A program made the translations under genes and the position numbers. From positions 84,062 through 148,061 of the forward strand of contig JADFDQ010000006.1 in assembly GCA_018262705.1 (NCBI GenBank): a stretch of DNA of 64,000 nucleotides. The letters run 5' to 3'. The notes beneath the pieces were generated by a model that ran no database searches, was not told the DNA's origin, and was given only the letters and a program-made list of their open reading frames with translations. Positions 1 through 9,935 of this stretch are shown in pieces (the first letter of the stretch is position 1; each line of letters starts with the position of its first letter). This DNA comes from Xanthomonas sp. GTDB lineage: Bacteria > Pseudomonadota > Gammaproteobacteria > Xanthomonadales > Xanthomonadaceae.

Positions 1-388
1 CCTCGTCGCCGGCCACTACGGCTGCGGCGGCGTCGGCGCGGCCCTGCAGGGCGCGCGGATCGGTCTGTCCGACAACTGGATTCGCCATGTCGGCGACGTC
101 GCGCAAAAACACGCCGCCCTGCTCGACACCCTGACGGAAGACCGTCGCTACGACGCCATGTGCGAACTCAACGCCATCGAGCAGGCGCGCAACGTCTGTC
201 TGAGCACAGTCATCTGCGATGCCTGGACGCGCGACCAGCCGCTGGCCGTCCACGGCTGGGTCTACGGCCTGGACGACGGCAAGATCCACGAACTGGGGAT
301 GGACGTGCATGGCCCAGACGAACTCGATCCGGTCTATGCGCTGGCGGTCGCCGCAGTCGGGGAACGCCATCGCGCCAGCGCGGGCTGA
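1..388 (+). CDS. can: beta-carbonic anhydrase, C-terminal part (5' end outside window)
   Basis: The gene enters from the left edge in the frame starting at base 2 and ends in TGA at 386-388, leaving about 128 C-terminal residues. The visible protein begins with the GHYGCGGV segment, which in beta-class carbonic anhydrases supplies two zinc ligands; here His is at 14-16 and Cys at 23-25. The later stretches NWIRHVGDV, NAIEQARNV and VHGWVYGLDDGKI are also typical. The enzyme interconverts CO2 and bicarbonate in the cytoplasm and supplies bicarbonate for carboxylation. It converges on pnp across a shared bidirectional terminator. The start, promoter and N-terminal zinc and dyad residues cannot be seen. 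Confidence 0.93.
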   Translation, partial: LVAGHYGCGGVGAALQGARIGLSDNWIRHVGDVAQKHAALLDTLTEDRRYDAMCELNAIEQARNVCLSTVICDAWTRDQPLAVHGWVYGLDDGKIHELGMDVHGPDELDPVYALAVAAVGERHRASAG

Positions 389-407
389 TTCCCTGCCATA
401 GTTCTCC

Positions 408-440
408 CCAAAAAAAAACGGGCCGCGCGGCCCGTTTTTT
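408..440. terminator. bidirectional rho-independent terminator between can and pnp
   Basis: A GC-rich hairpin (ACGGGCC ... GGCCCGT, 419-435) is preceded by a run of A and followed by a run of T. It therefore works as an intrinsic terminator on both strands and ends the converging can and pnp transcripts. Confidence 0.9.
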
Positions 441-464
441 CACGTCGGTCGAAAGACAAAACGC

Positions 465-2564
465 TTACGCGCTTTCGCCCTCGGCCACGGCCTTGATCGA
501 CAACCGGATGCGGCCCTGCTTGTCCACTTCCAGCACCTTGACCTTGACCAGATCGCCTTCCTTGAGTACGTCGGAAACCTTCTCCACGCGCTCGTTGGAA
601 ATCTGCGAGACGTGCACCAGCCCGTCCTTGCCGGGGGCAATGGTGACGAAGGCGCCGAAGTCCATGATCTTGACAACCTTGCCCTCGTAGATATGGCCCG
701 GCTCGACGTCGGAAGTAATCTGCTCGATCCGGTGCTTGGCGGCCTGGCCGGCAGCGGCGTTGACCGATGCAATCGTAATCGTGCCGTCGTCCTGGATGTC
801 GATCTGGGTGCCGGTTTCCTTGGTGATCGCCTGGATGACCGAACCACCCTTGCCGATCACTTCGCGGATCTTGTCGGGATGGATCTTGATGGTGATCAGA
901 CGCGGCGCAAAGTCGGACAGCTCCGGGCGCGGCGCGGTCAGCGCATTGGCCATTTCGCCGAGGATATGCAGACGGCCGGCCTTGGCCTGCGCCAGTGCCA
1001 CCTTCATGATTTCTTCGGTGATGCCCTGAATCTTGATGTCCATCTGCAGCGCGGACACGCCGTTGCTGGTGCCGGCGACCTTGAAGTCCATGTCTCCAAG
1101 ATGATCCTCGTCGCCGAGGATGTCGGACAGCACCACGAAATTGTCGTCTTCCTTGACCAGACCCATGGCGATACCCGCCACCGGCGATTTCACCGGCACG
1201 CCGGCATCCATCAGCGCCAGCGAGCTGCCGCAGACCGAAGCCATCGACGAGGAGCCGTTCGACTCGGTGATTTCCGAGACCACGCGAATGGTGTACGGGA
1301 ACGCTTCCATGCTCGGCATCACCGCCAGCACGCCGCGCTTGGCCAGACGGCCGTGGCCGATTTCGCGGCGCTTCGGGCCCATCATGCGGCCGGCTTCACC
1401 CACCGAGTAGGGGGGGAAGTTGTAATGGAACAGGAAGTGCTCCTTGTACTCGCCACCAACCGCATCGATGATCTGGCCATCGCGCGCGGTGCCCAAAGTG
1501 ATCGCCACGATGGCCTGGGTCTCGCCACGAGTGAACAGCGCCGAGCCGTGCACGCGCGGCAGCACGCCGACCTTGGAGCTGATCGGGCGCACGGTGTCCA
1601 GTGCGCGGCCGTCGATACGCACCTTGGTGGCCAGCACCGAGCCGCGCATGGTCTGGTATTCCAACTCGCCGAATTCCTTGCCCAGCTCGGCCGACTTCCA
1701 GCCTTCGGCTTCGGCGCGGCCGGCGAGGCCCTGCATCACGTCCTTCTTGATCGCCGCAATGGCGTCGCGACGTTGCAGTTTGTCGCGCACCTGGAAAGCG
1801 TCCGTGAGCTGCCCGCCGACGGCTTCCTTCAGCGCGCCGATCAGCGCTTCGTTCCTGGCCGGTGGCTGCCAATCCCAGATCTTGTTGCCGACTTCGGTGA
1901 CCAGTTCGTTGATCGTGTTGATCGCGATCTGCATGTGCTTGTGGCCGAACATCACCGCGCCCAGCATCACGTCTTCGGACAACTCGGCGGCTTCGGATTC
2001 CACCATCAGCACCGCATCGCTGGTACCGGCAACCACCAACTCCAGCTGCGACTCCTTCAGTTCGCTGACGGACGGGTTCAGCAGGTACTGGCCGTCCTTG
2101 TAGCCGACCTTGGCGGCGCCGATCGGGCCCTGGAACGGTGCGCCGGTCAGCGCGACGGCGGCGGAGCAGCCGATCAGCGCCAGGATGTCGCCATCCACTT
2201 CCGGGTTCAGCGACATGACGGTCGCAATGACCTGCACTTCGTTCCTGAAATCATCCGGGAACAGCGGGCGCAGCGGACGGTCGATCAAACGGCTGGTCAG
2301 CGTTTCCTTTTCGGTCGCGCGGCCTTCGCGCTTGAAGAAGCCACCGGGGATGCGACCGCCGGCGTAGAACTTCTCCTGGTAGTCCACGGTGAGCGGGAAG
2401 AAGTCCTGCCCTTCGCGCTGGGTCTTGGCCGCCACGGCGGTGCACAGCACCATGGTGCCGTCACACGACACCATCACCGCGCCGCCGGCCTGACGGGCGA
2501 TTTCGCCGGTCTCAAGCGTGAACTGACGGTTGCCGTATTGGAAGGTCTTGCTGATCTTCGCCAC
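465..2564 (-). CDS. pnp: polyribonucleotide nucleotidyltransferase (PNPase)
   Basis: PNPase of 699 residues, the normal family length. It degrades RNA 3' to 5' by phosphorolysis, releases nucleoside diphosphates, and usually works with RNase E in the cytoplasm. Two RNase PH-like domains (about residues 1-220 and 310-540) are followed by a KH domain (about 555-615, with the IGKGG loop) and a C-terminal S1 domain (about 620-690). The start is a GTG at 2564-2562 encoding MAKISKTFQ, as in homologues. It is the last gene of the rimP-nusA-infB-rbfA-truB-rpsO-pnp operon and follows rpsO after a 171-bp gap with a strong hairpin. In E. coli the corresponding gap carries a partial terminator and RNase III sites through which PNPase autoregulates; the same is plausible here. 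Confidence 0.98.
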   Translation of the reverse strand: MAKISKTFQYGNRQFTLETGEIARQAGGAVMVSCDGTMVLCTAVAAKTQREGQDFFPLTVDYQEKFYAGGRIPGGFFKREGRATEKETLTSRLIDRPLRPLFPDDFRNEVQVIATVMSLNPEVDGDILALIGCSAAVALTGAPFQGPIGAAKVGYKDGQYLLNPSVSELKESQLELVVAGTSDAVLMVESEAAELSEDVMLGAVMFGHKHMQIAINTINELVTEVGNKIWDWQPPARNEALIGALKEAVGGQLTDAFQVRDKLQRRDAIAAIKKDVMQGLAGRAEAEGWKSAELGKEFGELEYQTMRGSVLATKVRIDGRALDTVRPISSKVGVLPRVHGSALFTRGETQAIVAITLGTARDGQIIDAVGGEYKEHFLFHYNFPPYSVGEAGRMMGPKRREIGHGRLAKRGVLAVMPSMEAFPYTIRVVSEITESNGSSSMASVCGSSLALMDAGVPVKSPVAGIAMGLVKEDDNFVVLSDILGDEDHLGDMDFKVAGTSNGVSALQMDIKIQGITEEIMKVALAQAKAGRLHILGEMANALTAPRPELSDFAPRLITIKIHPDKIREVIGKGGSVIQAITKETGTQIDIQDDGTITIASVNAAAGQAAKHRIEQITSDVEPGHIYEGKVVKIMDFGAFVTIAPGKDGLVHVSQISNERVEKVSDVLKEGDLVKVKVLEVDKQGRIRLSIKAVAEGESA

Positions 2565-2693
2565 TGTTCTGAATCCTTGGTAATTTCAACGTTGACGCCG
2601 GCGGCCCCTGCCGCGGGCGTTGCACTGCGGATGCGGTGCGAAAATGCGGACAAGCCGCAGCCTGAATTTCCGAGACCTGAAATCGATGCCGAA

Positions 2694-2723
2694 AACGCAC
2701 CGCGGCGCATTCCTGCGCCGCGG
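2694..2723 (-). terminator. rpsO-pnp intergenic hairpin, probable partial terminator
   Basis: A 10-bp perfect stem (CCGCGGCGCA / TGCGCCGCGG, 2700-2723) with a 4-base loop lies 12 bp past the rpsO stop. On the minus strand it is followed by GTGCGTTTTC, a short T-run. Its place and form match the attenuating rpsO terminator (t1) of enterobacteria, which lowers read-through into pnp. The function is inferred. Confidence 0.6.
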
Positions 2724-2735
2724 GGTGTGTCTGGT

Positions 2736-2996
2736 TCAGCGGCGCAGACCGAGCTTGCCGATCAATGCCTTGTAGCGCTCGCCGTCCTTGCGCCGCAAAT
2801 AGTCGAGCAGACTGCGGCGGCGATTGACCATCATCAGCAGGCCGCGCCGGCTGTGGTGATCTTGCTTGTGGATCTTGAAGTGTTCGGCGAGCTGCTCGAT
2901 ACGGGTGGTCAGCAGTGCAACCTGCACTTCCGGTGAGCCGGTGTCGTTGTCGCCGCGCTTGTGTTCGTTGATGACTTTCTGGGAGTCGATGGACAT
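2736..2996 (-). CDS. rpsO: 30S ribosomal protein S15
   Basis: An 86-residue protein, close to the usual 89. It binds the central domain of 16S rRNA early in 30S assembly. It starts [20 protein letters not shown] and contains the conserved [21 protein letters not shown] region. The ATG at 2996-2994 is preceded by GAGG about eight bases upstream; longer reading frames upstream are only open, not coding. It lies between truB and pnp, the common order in gammaproteobacteria. S15 often represses its own translation; no pseudoknot was worked out here. Confidence 0.98.
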   Translation of the reverse strand: MSIDSQKVINEHKRGDNDTGSPEVQVALLTTRIEQLAEHFKIHKQDHHSRRGLLMMVNRRRSLLDYLRRKDGERYKALIGKLGLRR

Positions 2997-3132
2997 GGTT
3001 GCCTCGTAGTCGCGAAACCTGCAGAAACGGCTCGAAAAAGCCGGCACCGCCCGGTTCGTCGCAAAGTGGGATGAAAACGCTCGTCTGAGCCGGTCAAGTA
3101 TAGCCTGCGTACCGCCGTTCGGGCAATTTGAC

Positions 3133-4092
3133 TCAACCCGGCCCCGCAACCGCCGTCCAGCTGAACATGCGGCTGGGGCGCAGCGCGCCTTCGCCGTCCA
3201 CTTCGCCCAACCCAAGCCCGCGTCCACCCTCGTCCAGCAGCGCCACCTGGTGCCCGCACGGCTGGTAGGGGCCGCGCAATCCTTGCCCATGGGCCAAACG
3301 CTGCGCCTGCGCCGCATTGACGCGCACGCTCGGCCACGATGCCATCCCCGCTTCCACCGGCAGCAGGCAAGATTCCAGCACGCGCTCGCCTGCCTGCTCC
3401 AGCAGCCGCTCCAGTTCCTCCAGCGTCCACATCCGCGGCTCGCGAAACGGATCAACCCACAGCCGCCGCAGCGCCGCCACGTGCGCACCGCAACCGAGCA
3501 GTTCACCCAGATCGCGCACGAGGCTGCGCACATACGTTCCCGATCCGCACTCGACGTGCAGCCGCAGCTGCGGCGTTCCCGCATCGAGCAAATCGGCGGC
3601 GTTGAGCAATTCGAAAGCGTGCACGTCGACTTCGCGCGGCTCGACCTCGATGGCCTCGCCGCGCCGCGCGCGCGCATACAACGGCTCGCCGCCGCGCTTG
3701 AGCGCGGAGAAAATCGGCGGCCGCTGTGCGATGCGTCCGGTCAGCCGCTGCAGCGCGGCATCAATCGAATCAACGGTCAGCGCGGGAACCGGCTGTTCGC
3801 GCAGAACTTGCCCATCGGCATCGTCGCTGTCGGTGACGATGCCCAGACGCGCCACCGTTTCATAGGCCTTGCGCGCCCCGAGCAAACCGCCGGCGATCTT
3901 GGTCGCCTCGCCGAAGCAGATCGGCAGCAGTCCGGTCGCCAGCGGATCGAGGCTGCCGGTGTGGCCGCCCTTCTCGGCGCGGAACAGATGACGCGCCCGC
4001 TGCAGCGCCTGATTCGACGACAGTCCCTGCGGCTTGTCCAGCAGCAAGAGGCCATCAAGCTTGCGAAATTCCGTGCGCGGGCGCTGGTTCAT
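3133..4092 (-). CDS. truB: tRNA pseudouridine(55) synthase
   Basis: TruB makes pseudouridine 55 in the T-loop of nearly all tRNAs. The 319-residue protein has the family signature [14 protein letters not shown] with the catalytic Asp at residue 49, and a C-terminal part compatible with a PUA-like domain. The ATG at 4092 gives [21 protein letters not shown], the expected N-terminus. It sits 98 bp after rbfA and 136 bp before rpsO in the same operon. Confidence 0.97.
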   Translation of the reverse strand: MNQRPRTEFRKLDGLLLLDKPQGLSSNQALQRARHLFRAEKGGHTGSLDPLATGLLPICFGEATKIAGGLLGARKAYETVARLGIVTDSDDADGQVLREQPVPALTVDSIDAALQRLTGRIAQRPPIFSALKRGGEPLYARARRGEAIEVEPREVDVHAFELLNAADLLDAGTPQLRLHVECGSGTYVRSLVRDLGELLGCGAHVAALRRLWVDPFREPRMWTLEELERLLEQAGERVLESCLLPVEAGMASWPSVRVNAAQAQRLAHGQGLRGPYQPCGHQVALLDEGGRGLGLGEVDGEGALRPSRMFSWTAVAGPG

Positions 4093-4190
4093 TCGCGGAT
4101 TATGGGGGAACTGTCAGCGGTGCGCCGTCGAGCCTTCGCAGATCAATGCAGCGACAGCTCGGCGATTCCACACGCGCACCGGGACGGTCG

Positions 4191-4532
4191 TTACAGATCG
4201 CGCAACAGGCTGTCGATGCGTTCGCCGCGGTCCACCGATTCGTCATAGTGGAAATGCAGCTCTGGCACATGCCGCAGGCGCATGGCATGCGCCAGTTGAT
4301 AGCGAATTTCGGGGGCCAGAGCCTTCAAGGCTTTCACGGTTTCCAGCGCACGTTCGGGCTGCAATACCGTCACAAACACTTTGGCGTGTGCCAAGTCGCG
4401 AGTGACCTCGACATCCGACACGCTGGACGATGCCAGCCCGTGCTCGCGCACGAAGGCATGTACCAGCGTGCCCAATTCACGCCGCAACTGGGCCGATACG
4501 CGGTCGGTGCGATGAAAAGATTTTTGTACCAT
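4191..4532 (-). CDS. rbfA: 30S ribosome-binding factor A
   Basis: A 113-residue KH-type protein that binds immature 30S subunits and helps 16S rRNA 5'-end maturation, especially in the cold. It begins MVQKSFHRTDRVSAQLRREL and contains the HVPELHFHYDESVDRGERID region typical of RbfA. The start follows the infB stop by 15 bp, so translation is probably coupled. Confidence 0.96.
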   Translation of the reverse strand: MVQKSFHRTDRVSAQLRRELGTLVHAFVREHGLASSSVSDVEVTRDLAHAKVFVTVLQPERALETVKALKALAPEIRYQLAHAMRLRHVPELHFHYDESVDRGERIDSLLRDL

Positions 4533-4547
4533 GAGTAAGCGCGCGCC

Positions 4548-7181
4548 TTACAGCGTGCGCTGCACCTCGACGCGCTCGAAGCATTCGATCTTGTCGCCCG
4601 GCTTGACCTGGTCGTAGCCCTTCACGCCGATGCCGCATTCGGTGCCGTGCTTGACCTCGTCCACGTTGTCCTGGAAGCGCCGCAGCGAGTCCAGTTCGCC
4701 CGTGAAGACGACGGTGTCGTCGCGCAGCACGCGGATCGGCTTGCCCTTGCGGATGACGCCCTCCACCACCACCGAGCCGGCGATCGAGCCGAACTTGGAA
4801 TGGCGGAACACCTGCTGCACTTCGGCGGTGCCGATGATCTCCTCGCGCACTTCCTTGCCGAGCACGTTGGAAGCCACCTGCTTCACCTGGTCGATTACAT
4901 CGTAGATGATCGAGAAGTAGCGCAGATCGATGCCGTTGGATTCGATCACCTTGCGCGCCGAAGCGTCGGCACGCACGTTGAAGCCGATGACCGTCGCCTT
5001 CGAGGTCAACGCAAGCTGGGCGTCGGATTCGGTGATGCCGCCGACGCCGGAGCCGATCACGTTGATCCGGATCTGGTCGTTGGACAGCCCCTCCAGCGCC
5101 TCGCGCAACGCCTGCATGCTGCCGTGCACGTCGGCCTTGACCACGAGGTTCAAGGACTGCTGCGCGGCGCCCTCGCCCATCTGCGCCATGATGTCTTCCA
5201 TGCGGTTGCCCGCGGACGCCACCAGCCGCAGTTCGCGGCGCTTGGCTTCGCGCTGCTGCGCCACGTCCTTGGCCAGTCGCTCGTCGGCGACCACCACGAA
5301 ATCGTCGCCCGCTTCCGGCACGCCGGACAGGCCGAGCACCTGCACCGGGATCGACGGCCCGGCCGAAGGCGTCTGGCTGCCGGTCTCGTCGAACAGCGCG
5401 CGCACGCGGCCATATTGGATGCCGCACACCAGATAGTCGCCCTTCGACAGGCGGCCTTGCTGCACCAGCACCGTGGCCACCGGACCGCGCCCCTTGTCGA
5501 GCGCGGATTCGATCACCACGCCCGAGGCGCGCCCTTCCGCCGCCGCCTTCAGATCCAGCACTTCCGCCTGCAGGATGACCGCGTCGAGCAGCTCGTCCAC
5601 GCCCTGCCCGGTCTTGGCCGACAGTTCGACCATCTGCACGTCGCCGCCGAATTCTTCGGCCACCACTTCGTGCGCCAGCAGGTCGTTCTTGACCCGCAAA
5701 GGATCGGCATCTGACTTGTCGATCTTGTTGATCGCCACGATCAAAGGCACGTTGCCGGCCTTCGCGTGTTTGATCGCTTCGATCGTCTGCGGCATCACGC
5801 CATCGTCGGCCGCAACCACCAGCACCACCACGTCGGTCAGACGGGCGCCGCGCTGGCGCATCTGGGTGAAGGCGGCATGGCCGGGGGTGTCGAGGAAGCT
5901 GATCGTACCCTTCGCGGTTTCGACGTGGTAGGCACCGATGTGCTGGGTGATGCCGCCCGCCTCGCCGACCGCCACCTTGGTGCGGCGGATGTAATCCAGC
6001 AGCGAAGTCTTGCCGTGATCGACGTGGCCCATGATGGTGACCACCGGCGGCCGCGGCGCCAGGTCGCGCTGGTCGCCTTCAACCCGTGCCAGCAGTTCCG
6101 ATTCGGCATCGTTGGCATTGGCCGCCACTGCCTTGTGACCCAATTCCTCAGTAATCAGCACGGCCGTGTCGTGATCGATGGTCTGGGTGATGGTGGCCAT
6201 CACGCCCATCTTGAACAGCGCCTTGACCACATCGCCGCCCTTCAGTGCCAGCTTCTGCGCCAGATCGGCGACGGTGATCGCCTCACCGATCGCCACCTCG
6301 CGCACCACCGGCGCGGTCGGCTTGTTGAACCCGGAACCGGTGCGCGACGGATCGACGCCGCGTTTCTGCAACTTACCCTTGGTCCGCACGTTGGTGCGGC
6401 GAGCCCGATCCCCGGCGGCCAGATGCAGCTTGCCGGCGAAACGTGCGGCATTGTCGTCGTCTTCGACGCCCGACACCATCGCATGCGAGCCGCGGTGCGC
6501 CTTGCCCTTCGCCGGGCTGGCCTTGTCCTTGTCGCCGACGCGCGGCGCAGGTGCCGACTTGACGTGGCCGTGATGCCGGGTCTTGCCGGGTTCGTCGCGC
6601 GTCGAATCCGCTTCCGCCGCTCCTGCCGCCCCTGCTGCCGCTGCCGCCGCCGTCGCCGTCGCCGCTTCCGCCACAGCGCGCTCGGCCTCCTCGCGTTCGC
6701 GGCGCACGATCTCGGCCAATTCTTCGGCACGCTGGCGGTCTTGTTCGGCCAGCGACTGCTGTTCGGCAAGATTGCGCGCGCGCGATTCTTCCAGCTTGCG
6801 CAACGCTTCGGCACGCTCGCTGTCCGGCGCCGACTCGGCCGCACCGGACTTGGCGCCGGGACGAAGGGTGATCTTCCTGCGGGTGACGACTTCGACCGTG
6901 CTGGCGCTGCGGTTGCCCTTGGCTCCGCCGGTGATGGTGATTTCCTGCTTGCGGGTGCGGCTGAGAGTGATCTTGGCCGGAGCCGCCGGCTCTTCCACCG
7001 GGCGCTCGTTCTTGCCGTGCGCACGCCGCAGGAAACCGTGCAGCCTGAGCTTTTCGGCGCTGGAGATGGCCTGGTCCGGATCGCTGAACGGCATGCCGGC
7101 TTCCGCCAGCTGTTCCAGCAGCTTATCGACCGGCGTGTTCACCAGTTCGGCCAGTTTGCGGATGGTGGTCTGTTGCGACAT
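4548..7181 (-). CDS. infB: translation initiation factor IF-2
   Basis: IF-2 is the GTPase that brings fMet-tRNA to the 30S subunit and promotes subunit joining. From the ATG at 7181 ([20 protein letters not shown]) it has 877 residues; an in-frame extension 26 codons upstream is unlikely because the IF2-N domain begins at this Met. Domains in order: IF2-N (about 1-55), a long charged and Ala-rich linker (about 130-300), a second N domain (about 300-360), and the GTPase domain starting near residue 382 with GHVDHGKTS, then DTPGHAAF and NKIDK, followed by the C-terminal beta-barrel domains. The linker is low-complexity and is the least conserved part of IF-2. The gene lies downstream of nusA. 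Confidence 0.98.
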   Translation of the reverse strand: MSQQTTIRKLAELVNTPVDKLLEQLAEAGMPFSDPDQAISSAEKLRLHGFLRRAHGKNERPVEEPAAPAKITLSRTRKQEITITGGAKGNRSASTVEVVTRRKITLRPGAKSGAAESAPDSERAEALRKLEESRARNLAEQQSLAEQDRQRAEELAEIVRREREEAERAVAEAATATAAAAAAGAAGAAEADSTRDEPGKTRHHGHVKSAPAPRVGDKDKASPAKGKAHRGSHAMVSGVEDDDNAARFAGKLHLAAGDRARRTNVRTKGKLQKRGVDPSRTGSGFNKPTAPVVREVAIGEAITVADLAQKLALKGGDVVKALFKMGVMATITQTIDHDTAVLITEELGHKAVAANANDAESELLARVEGDQRDLAPRPPVVTIMGHVDHGKTSLLDYIRRTKVAVGEAGGITQHIGAYHVETAKGTISFLDTPGHAAFTQMRQRGARLTDVVVLVVAADDGVMPQTIEAIKHAKAGNVPLIVAINKIDKSDADPLRVKNDLLAHEVVAEEFGGDVQMVELSAKTGQGVDELLDAVILQAEVLDLKAAAEGRASGVVIESALDKGRGPVATVLVQQGRLSKGDYLVCGIQYGRVRALFDETGSQTPSAGPSIPVQVLGLSGVPEAGDDFVVVADERLAKDVAQQREAKRRELRLVASAGNRMEDIMAQMGEGAAQQSLNLVVKADVHGSMQALREALEGLSNDQIRINVIGSGVGGITESDAQLALTSKATVIGFNVRADASARKVIESNGIDLRYFSIIYDVIDQVKQVASNVLGKEVREEIIGTAEVQQVFRHSKFGSIAGSVVVEGVIRKGKPIRVLRDDTVVFTGELDSLRRFQDNVDEVKHGTECGIGVKGYDQVKPGDKIECFERVEVQRTL

Positions 7182-7231
7182 TCGGTTTCCGGAACCTTTG
7201 GCCGCAGCAAGTGCGGCCGAATTGGGCGATT

Positions 7232-7315
7232 GTAGGACGGGCGCGAGCCCGCCGGACAATCAGGTCGGCGGGCCGCGGCCCGCCAGTCGATCACTTCGAT
7301 GGGCGTTTGCCCATC
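7232..7315. repeat. GTAG-headed palindromic repeat doublet between nusA and infB
   Basis: The 137-bp gap between the nusA stop and the infB start is filled with palindromes. GTAGGA (7232-7237) leads into CGGGCGCGAGCCCG. Then comes the perfect palindrome GGCGGGCCGCGGCCCGCC (7267-7284), and a third hairpin GATGGGC-GTTT-GCCCATC (7298-7315) directly after the nusA stop. The GTAGGA head followed by a GC hairpin is shared with the repeats near 26519 and 31351, so the first part looks like a REP (SMAG-type) element. No T-run follows, so these are not clear terminators. Confidence 0.55.
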
Positions 7316-7318
7316 GCA

Positions 7319-8806
7319 TCATTCGAACCAGTGCCGGCGCGCCTCCATGATCAGCGTCGCCGCGCGCTCCTCGTCCATGCCTTCGACATCGGCAATTTCG
7401 TCGGTCGCCATTTCCGCCAACTCCTCGCGCGTGTGCACGCCGCGTTCGGCCAGCGCATAGGCCGTGGCCTCGTCCATGCCCGGAAGCGCAAGCAGGTCTT
7501 CGGCCGGCTGGTTTTCCTCAAGCCCTTCTTCCACCGCCAGGGCATCGTGCAGCAGCGCATCGCGGGCGCGCGAACGCAGCTCCTCGACGATGCCCTCGTC
7601 GAAATCCTCGACCGCCAGCAATTCGGCCATCGGCACGTAAGCGATTTCCTCGACCGTGCTGAAGCCTTCGCCCACGAGGATGCCCGCGATCTCCTCATCC
7701 ACTTCGAGCTTGTCGATGAACAGCGCTTTGGCCGCCGCCTGCTCGGACTCGGATTTGGCGCGCACCTGGTCGGCGGTCATCACGTTGAGCTGCCAGCCGG
7801 TCAGGCGACTGGCGAGGCGCACGTTCTGGCCGCCGCGACCGATCGCCTTGGCGAGGTTTTCCTCGGCCACCGCCAGATCCATCGAATGCTTGTCTTCATC
7901 GACCACGATCGACTGCACTTCGGCCGGCGCCATCGCGTTGATCACGAACTGCGCCGGATTGTCGCTCCACAGGATGATGTCCACGCGCTCGCCGTTGAGC
8001 TCGTTGGTCACCGCCTGCACGCGCGAACCGCGCATGCCGATGCAAGCGCCGATCGGATCGGTGCGGTTGTCGTGCGCCAGCACCGCAATCTTGGCGCGGT
8101 CGCCCGGATCGCGCGCGCAGGCCTTGATCGACACCAGCCCCTGGCCGACTTCCGGCACTTCCAGCTTGAACAGTTCCATCATGAATTCTGGCGCAGCGCG
8201 GCTGATGAACAGCTGCGGCCCGCGCTGCTCGCTGCGGACGTCGAACAGGTAGCCGCGCACGCGATCGCCGGTGCGCAGCACGTCGCGCGGAATGCCCTTG
8301 TCTTTCTGGATGATCGCCTCGGCATTGCCGCCCAGATCCACATAGACGTTGCCGCGCTCGACCCGCTTGACCACGCCGGTCACCAGCTCGCCGATGCGAT
8401 CTTTCCACGCATCCACCACCTGCTGGCGTTCGGCCTCGCGCACGCGCTGCACGATCACCTGCTTGGCGGCCTGCGCGGAAATGCGCCCGAACTCTGGGTT
8501 GTCGATCTGCTCTTCGATGTAGTCGCCGACTTCGACGTCGTCGCTTTCATCGACCGCGTCCATCAACCGGATCTGGCGGTCGGGCGATTCCATCACCACG
8601 TCGTCGGCCACCACTTCCCAACGCTGGAAGGTCTCGTAGCTGCCGTCCTTGGGATCGATCTGGACGCGGATCAGCACGTCCTGATCCGCATAGCGCTTCT
8701 TGGCCGCCGACGCCAGCGCCGCTTCCATCGCCTCGAGGATCACCGCTTCGGGAACGCCCTTCTCGGCTGCCACCGCATCGATGACCAGCAACAGTTCCTT
8801 GCTCAT
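7319..8806 (-). CDS. nusA: transcription termination/antitermination protein NusA
   Basis: NusA binds RNA polymerase and modulates pausing, intrinsic termination and rRNA antitermination. The 495-residue protein matches the family in length and order: N-terminal polymerase-binding domain (1-130), S1 domain (about 135-200), two KH domains (about 200-345, including IGACIGMRGSRVQAV and AIGRGGQNVRLAS), and two C-terminal acidic HhH repeats (about 360-490), as in E. coli and unlike the shorter Gram-positive forms. ATG at 8806, six bases after the rimP stop. It belongs to the rimP-nusA-infB operon. Confidence 0.98.
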   Translation of the reverse strand: MSKELLLVIDAVAAEKGVPEAVILEAMEAALASAAKKRYADQDVLIRVQIDPKDGSYETFQRWEVVADDVVMESPDRQIRLMDAVDESDDVEVGDYIEEQIDNPEFGRISAQAAKQVIVQRVREAERQQVVDAWKDRIGELVTGVVKRVERGNVYVDLGGNAEAIIQKDKGIPRDVLRTGDRVRGYLFDVRSEQRGPQLFISRAAPEFMMELFKLEVPEVGQGLVSIKACARDPGDRAKIAVLAHDNRTDPIGACIGMRGSRVQAVTNELNGERVDIILWSDNPAQFVINAMAPAEVQSIVVDEDKHSMDLAVAEENLAKAIGRGGQNVRLASRLTGWQLNVMTADQVRAKSESEQAAAKALFIDKLEVDEEIAGILVGEGFSTVEEIAYVPMAELLAVEDFDEGIVEELRSRARDALLHDALAVEEGLEENQPAEDLLALPGMDEATAYALAERGVHTREELAEMATDEIADVEGMDEERAATLIMEARRHWFE

Positions 8807-8812
8807 GCCCGC

Positions 8813-9430
8813 TTACTCCGCCTCAGGCGACTTTCCGGCCGCCGTCTTGTTGTTGGGTGATTTTTTCCCCGCGGCGTTCTTTTCCGCAGGCGTCTTCTGC
8901 TTGCCCGGACGCAGATCGCGCCCGGATTTGTCGCGCGCCGGAGCCAGCCCAAGCGCCACCCAATCGGGCACCAGCTTGGCTTTCTCCACGTTGCTTGCCT
9001 CAACCACAAACTCGCCGGCGTCCAGCGCAAAAACGACCTTGCCGCCTTCCACACGCAGGATTTCGCCCTGCAGCCGGCGGCGCCCGTCCTGCGGCAGCTT
9101 CAACGCGGCCTTTGCGGCCTGCCCGACGAATCGCGCGAACTGCGCGGCCCCGAACAGCGGGCGTTCCAATCCGGGCGAAGACACTTCCAGCGTGTAGCTG
9201 TCGCTGATCGGATCTTCGACATCGAGTTGGGCCGACACCTCGCGGCTGACCGCCTCGCACTCTTCGATGCCGACGCTGCGCTCCTGCGCCTGCGCCTCGG
9301 GCACATCGATATACAGACGCAGCAGCGCGCCGCCCGGCGCGCTCAGGTATTCGGCGCCCAACAGCTCCAGCCCGAGGGCCGTCACCGTCGGCGTCAGCAG
9401 CGCAACGATTTGATCCGCCTTGTCCGTCAC
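8813..9430 (-). CDS. rimP: ribosome maturation factor RimP
   Basis: RimP assists early 30S assembly. The protein of 205 residues is longer than the usual 150-170 because of a Lys/Pro-rich, probably disordered tail (about residues 168-205, [20 protein letters not shown]). The core has the [13 protein letters not shown] signature. The start is GTG at 9430 ([16 protein letters not shown]). It is the first protein gene after tRNA-fMet, from which it is separated by a hairpin that probably stops most tRNA transcripts. Confidence 0.95.
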   Translation of the reverse strand: MTDKADQIVALLTPTVTALGLELLGAEYLSAPGGALLRLYIDVPEAQAQERSVGIEECEAVSREVSAQLDVEDPISDSYTLEVSSPGLERPLFGAAQFARFVGQAAKAALKLPQDGRRRLQGEILRVEGGKVVFALDAGEFVVEASNVEKAKLVPDWVALGLAPARDKSGRDLRPGKQKTPAEKNAAGKKSPNNKTAAGKSPEAE

Positions 9431-9481
9431 GTCCAGCCCGATCCTGCAGTGGCGCGACGCGCGAACGCCGCCCTGAAAAAC

Positions 9482-9506
9482 AAAAAAGGACCCGATGGGC
9501 CCTTTT
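9482..9506 (-). terminator. rho-independent terminator after tRNA-fMet
   Basis: On the minus strand the stem AAAAGGGCCC-ATC-GGGTCCTTTT (one G-T wobble, 9484-9506) is followed by more T. The mismatch becomes A-C on the plus strand, so the minus strand is the functional one. It lies between tRNA-fMet and rimP, and read-through would supply the nusA operon. Confidence 0.75.
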
Positions 9507-9583
9507 CCAATGACGCTGGATGCGAAGGCTTGGAGTAGCCTTCACGAGCCCGAGTCCGATGTTGAACATCCAACATAGAAACT

Positions 9584-9660
9584 TGGTAGCGGGGGCAGGA
9601 TTTGAACCTGCGACCTTCGGGTTATGAGCCCGACGAGCTGCCAGACTGCTCCACCCCGCA
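9584..9660 (-). tRNA. metY: initiator tRNA-fMet (CAT)
   Basis: A 77-base cloverleaf with encoded CCA. The anticodon is CAT within GGG-CTCATAA-CCC, and the three G-C pairs next to the anticodon loop are the hallmark of initiator tRNA. The first base pair is unpaired (T1 opposite T72), another initiator trait, though C1-A72 is the usual pair in E. coli. The order metY-rimP-nusA-infB is as in E. coli. Confidence 0.97.
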
Positions 9661-9672
9661 CCGGAGCCGGCC

Positions 9673-9701
9673 ATTCTACATGGCGCGTTTTTGCAATGCA
9701 A
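9673..9701 (-). promoter_or_regulatory. sigma70-type promoter of tRNA-fMet and the nusA operon
   Basis: On the minus strand there is -35 TTGCAT (9701-9696), a 17-base spacer and -10 TAGAAT (9678-9673), with the tRNA 5' end 13 bases after the -10 box. Spacing and position fit a strong housekeeping promoter. Confidence 0.7.
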
Positions 9702-9825
9702 TAGCAACGGCCTGAAATGCTTGTGTGGCGCGGGTTTGGGGGGTTTCTTCGGCCCAGTCTGAGTTGCTCCCGTGCTGCAGATTGCCGTGTTGTCGAACAC
9801 CTGCAGCCCCTTCGCAGATCGTGCC

Positions 9826-9865
9826 GTGCCCATCTCGTGCCCAAATCGTGCCCACGCGGTGCCCA
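9826..9865. repeat. four GTGCCCA direct repeats at exact 11-bp spacing
   Basis: GTGCCCA occurs at 9826, 9837, 9848 and 9859, each exactly 11 bp apart, so all copies face the same side of the helix. The array lies in the 275-bp gap between tRNA-fMet and the XRE gene. Such short phased repeats beside integrase/excisionase genes resemble integrase arm-type sites or a repressor-binding array. They mark the left part of the decayed element at 9.8-10.7 kb. The protein bound is unknown. Confidence 0.6.
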
Positions 9866-9935
9866 TGAAATTCTGGCAACGGTCGAATTTGACCTTCGGG
9901 CAACCTGAAAATCTTCCGATGACCCAAAAACGGTC

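Noticed and set aside
612..2936. Long open frame (774 codons) on the plus strand opposite pnp
   Set aside because: It is antisense to pnp in a GC-rich gene, where stop codons are rare, and its product is His/Arg/Gln-rich without any domain.
6600..6670. Ala-rich repeat region inside infB as a possible insertion
   Set aside because: The IF-2 linker is naturally low-complexity and the frame is unbroken.
5766..7235. 489-codon plus-strand open frame opposite infB
   Set aside because: Shadow of infB; the infB GTPase motifs lie on the minus strand and this product is Arg/His-rich.
9000..9866. Minus-strand open frame beginning with a repeated MGTAWARFGHEMGTAR-like peptide
   Set aside because: The repeats in the peptide are only the translation of the GTGCCCA DNA array, and the frame then runs through tRNA-fMet.
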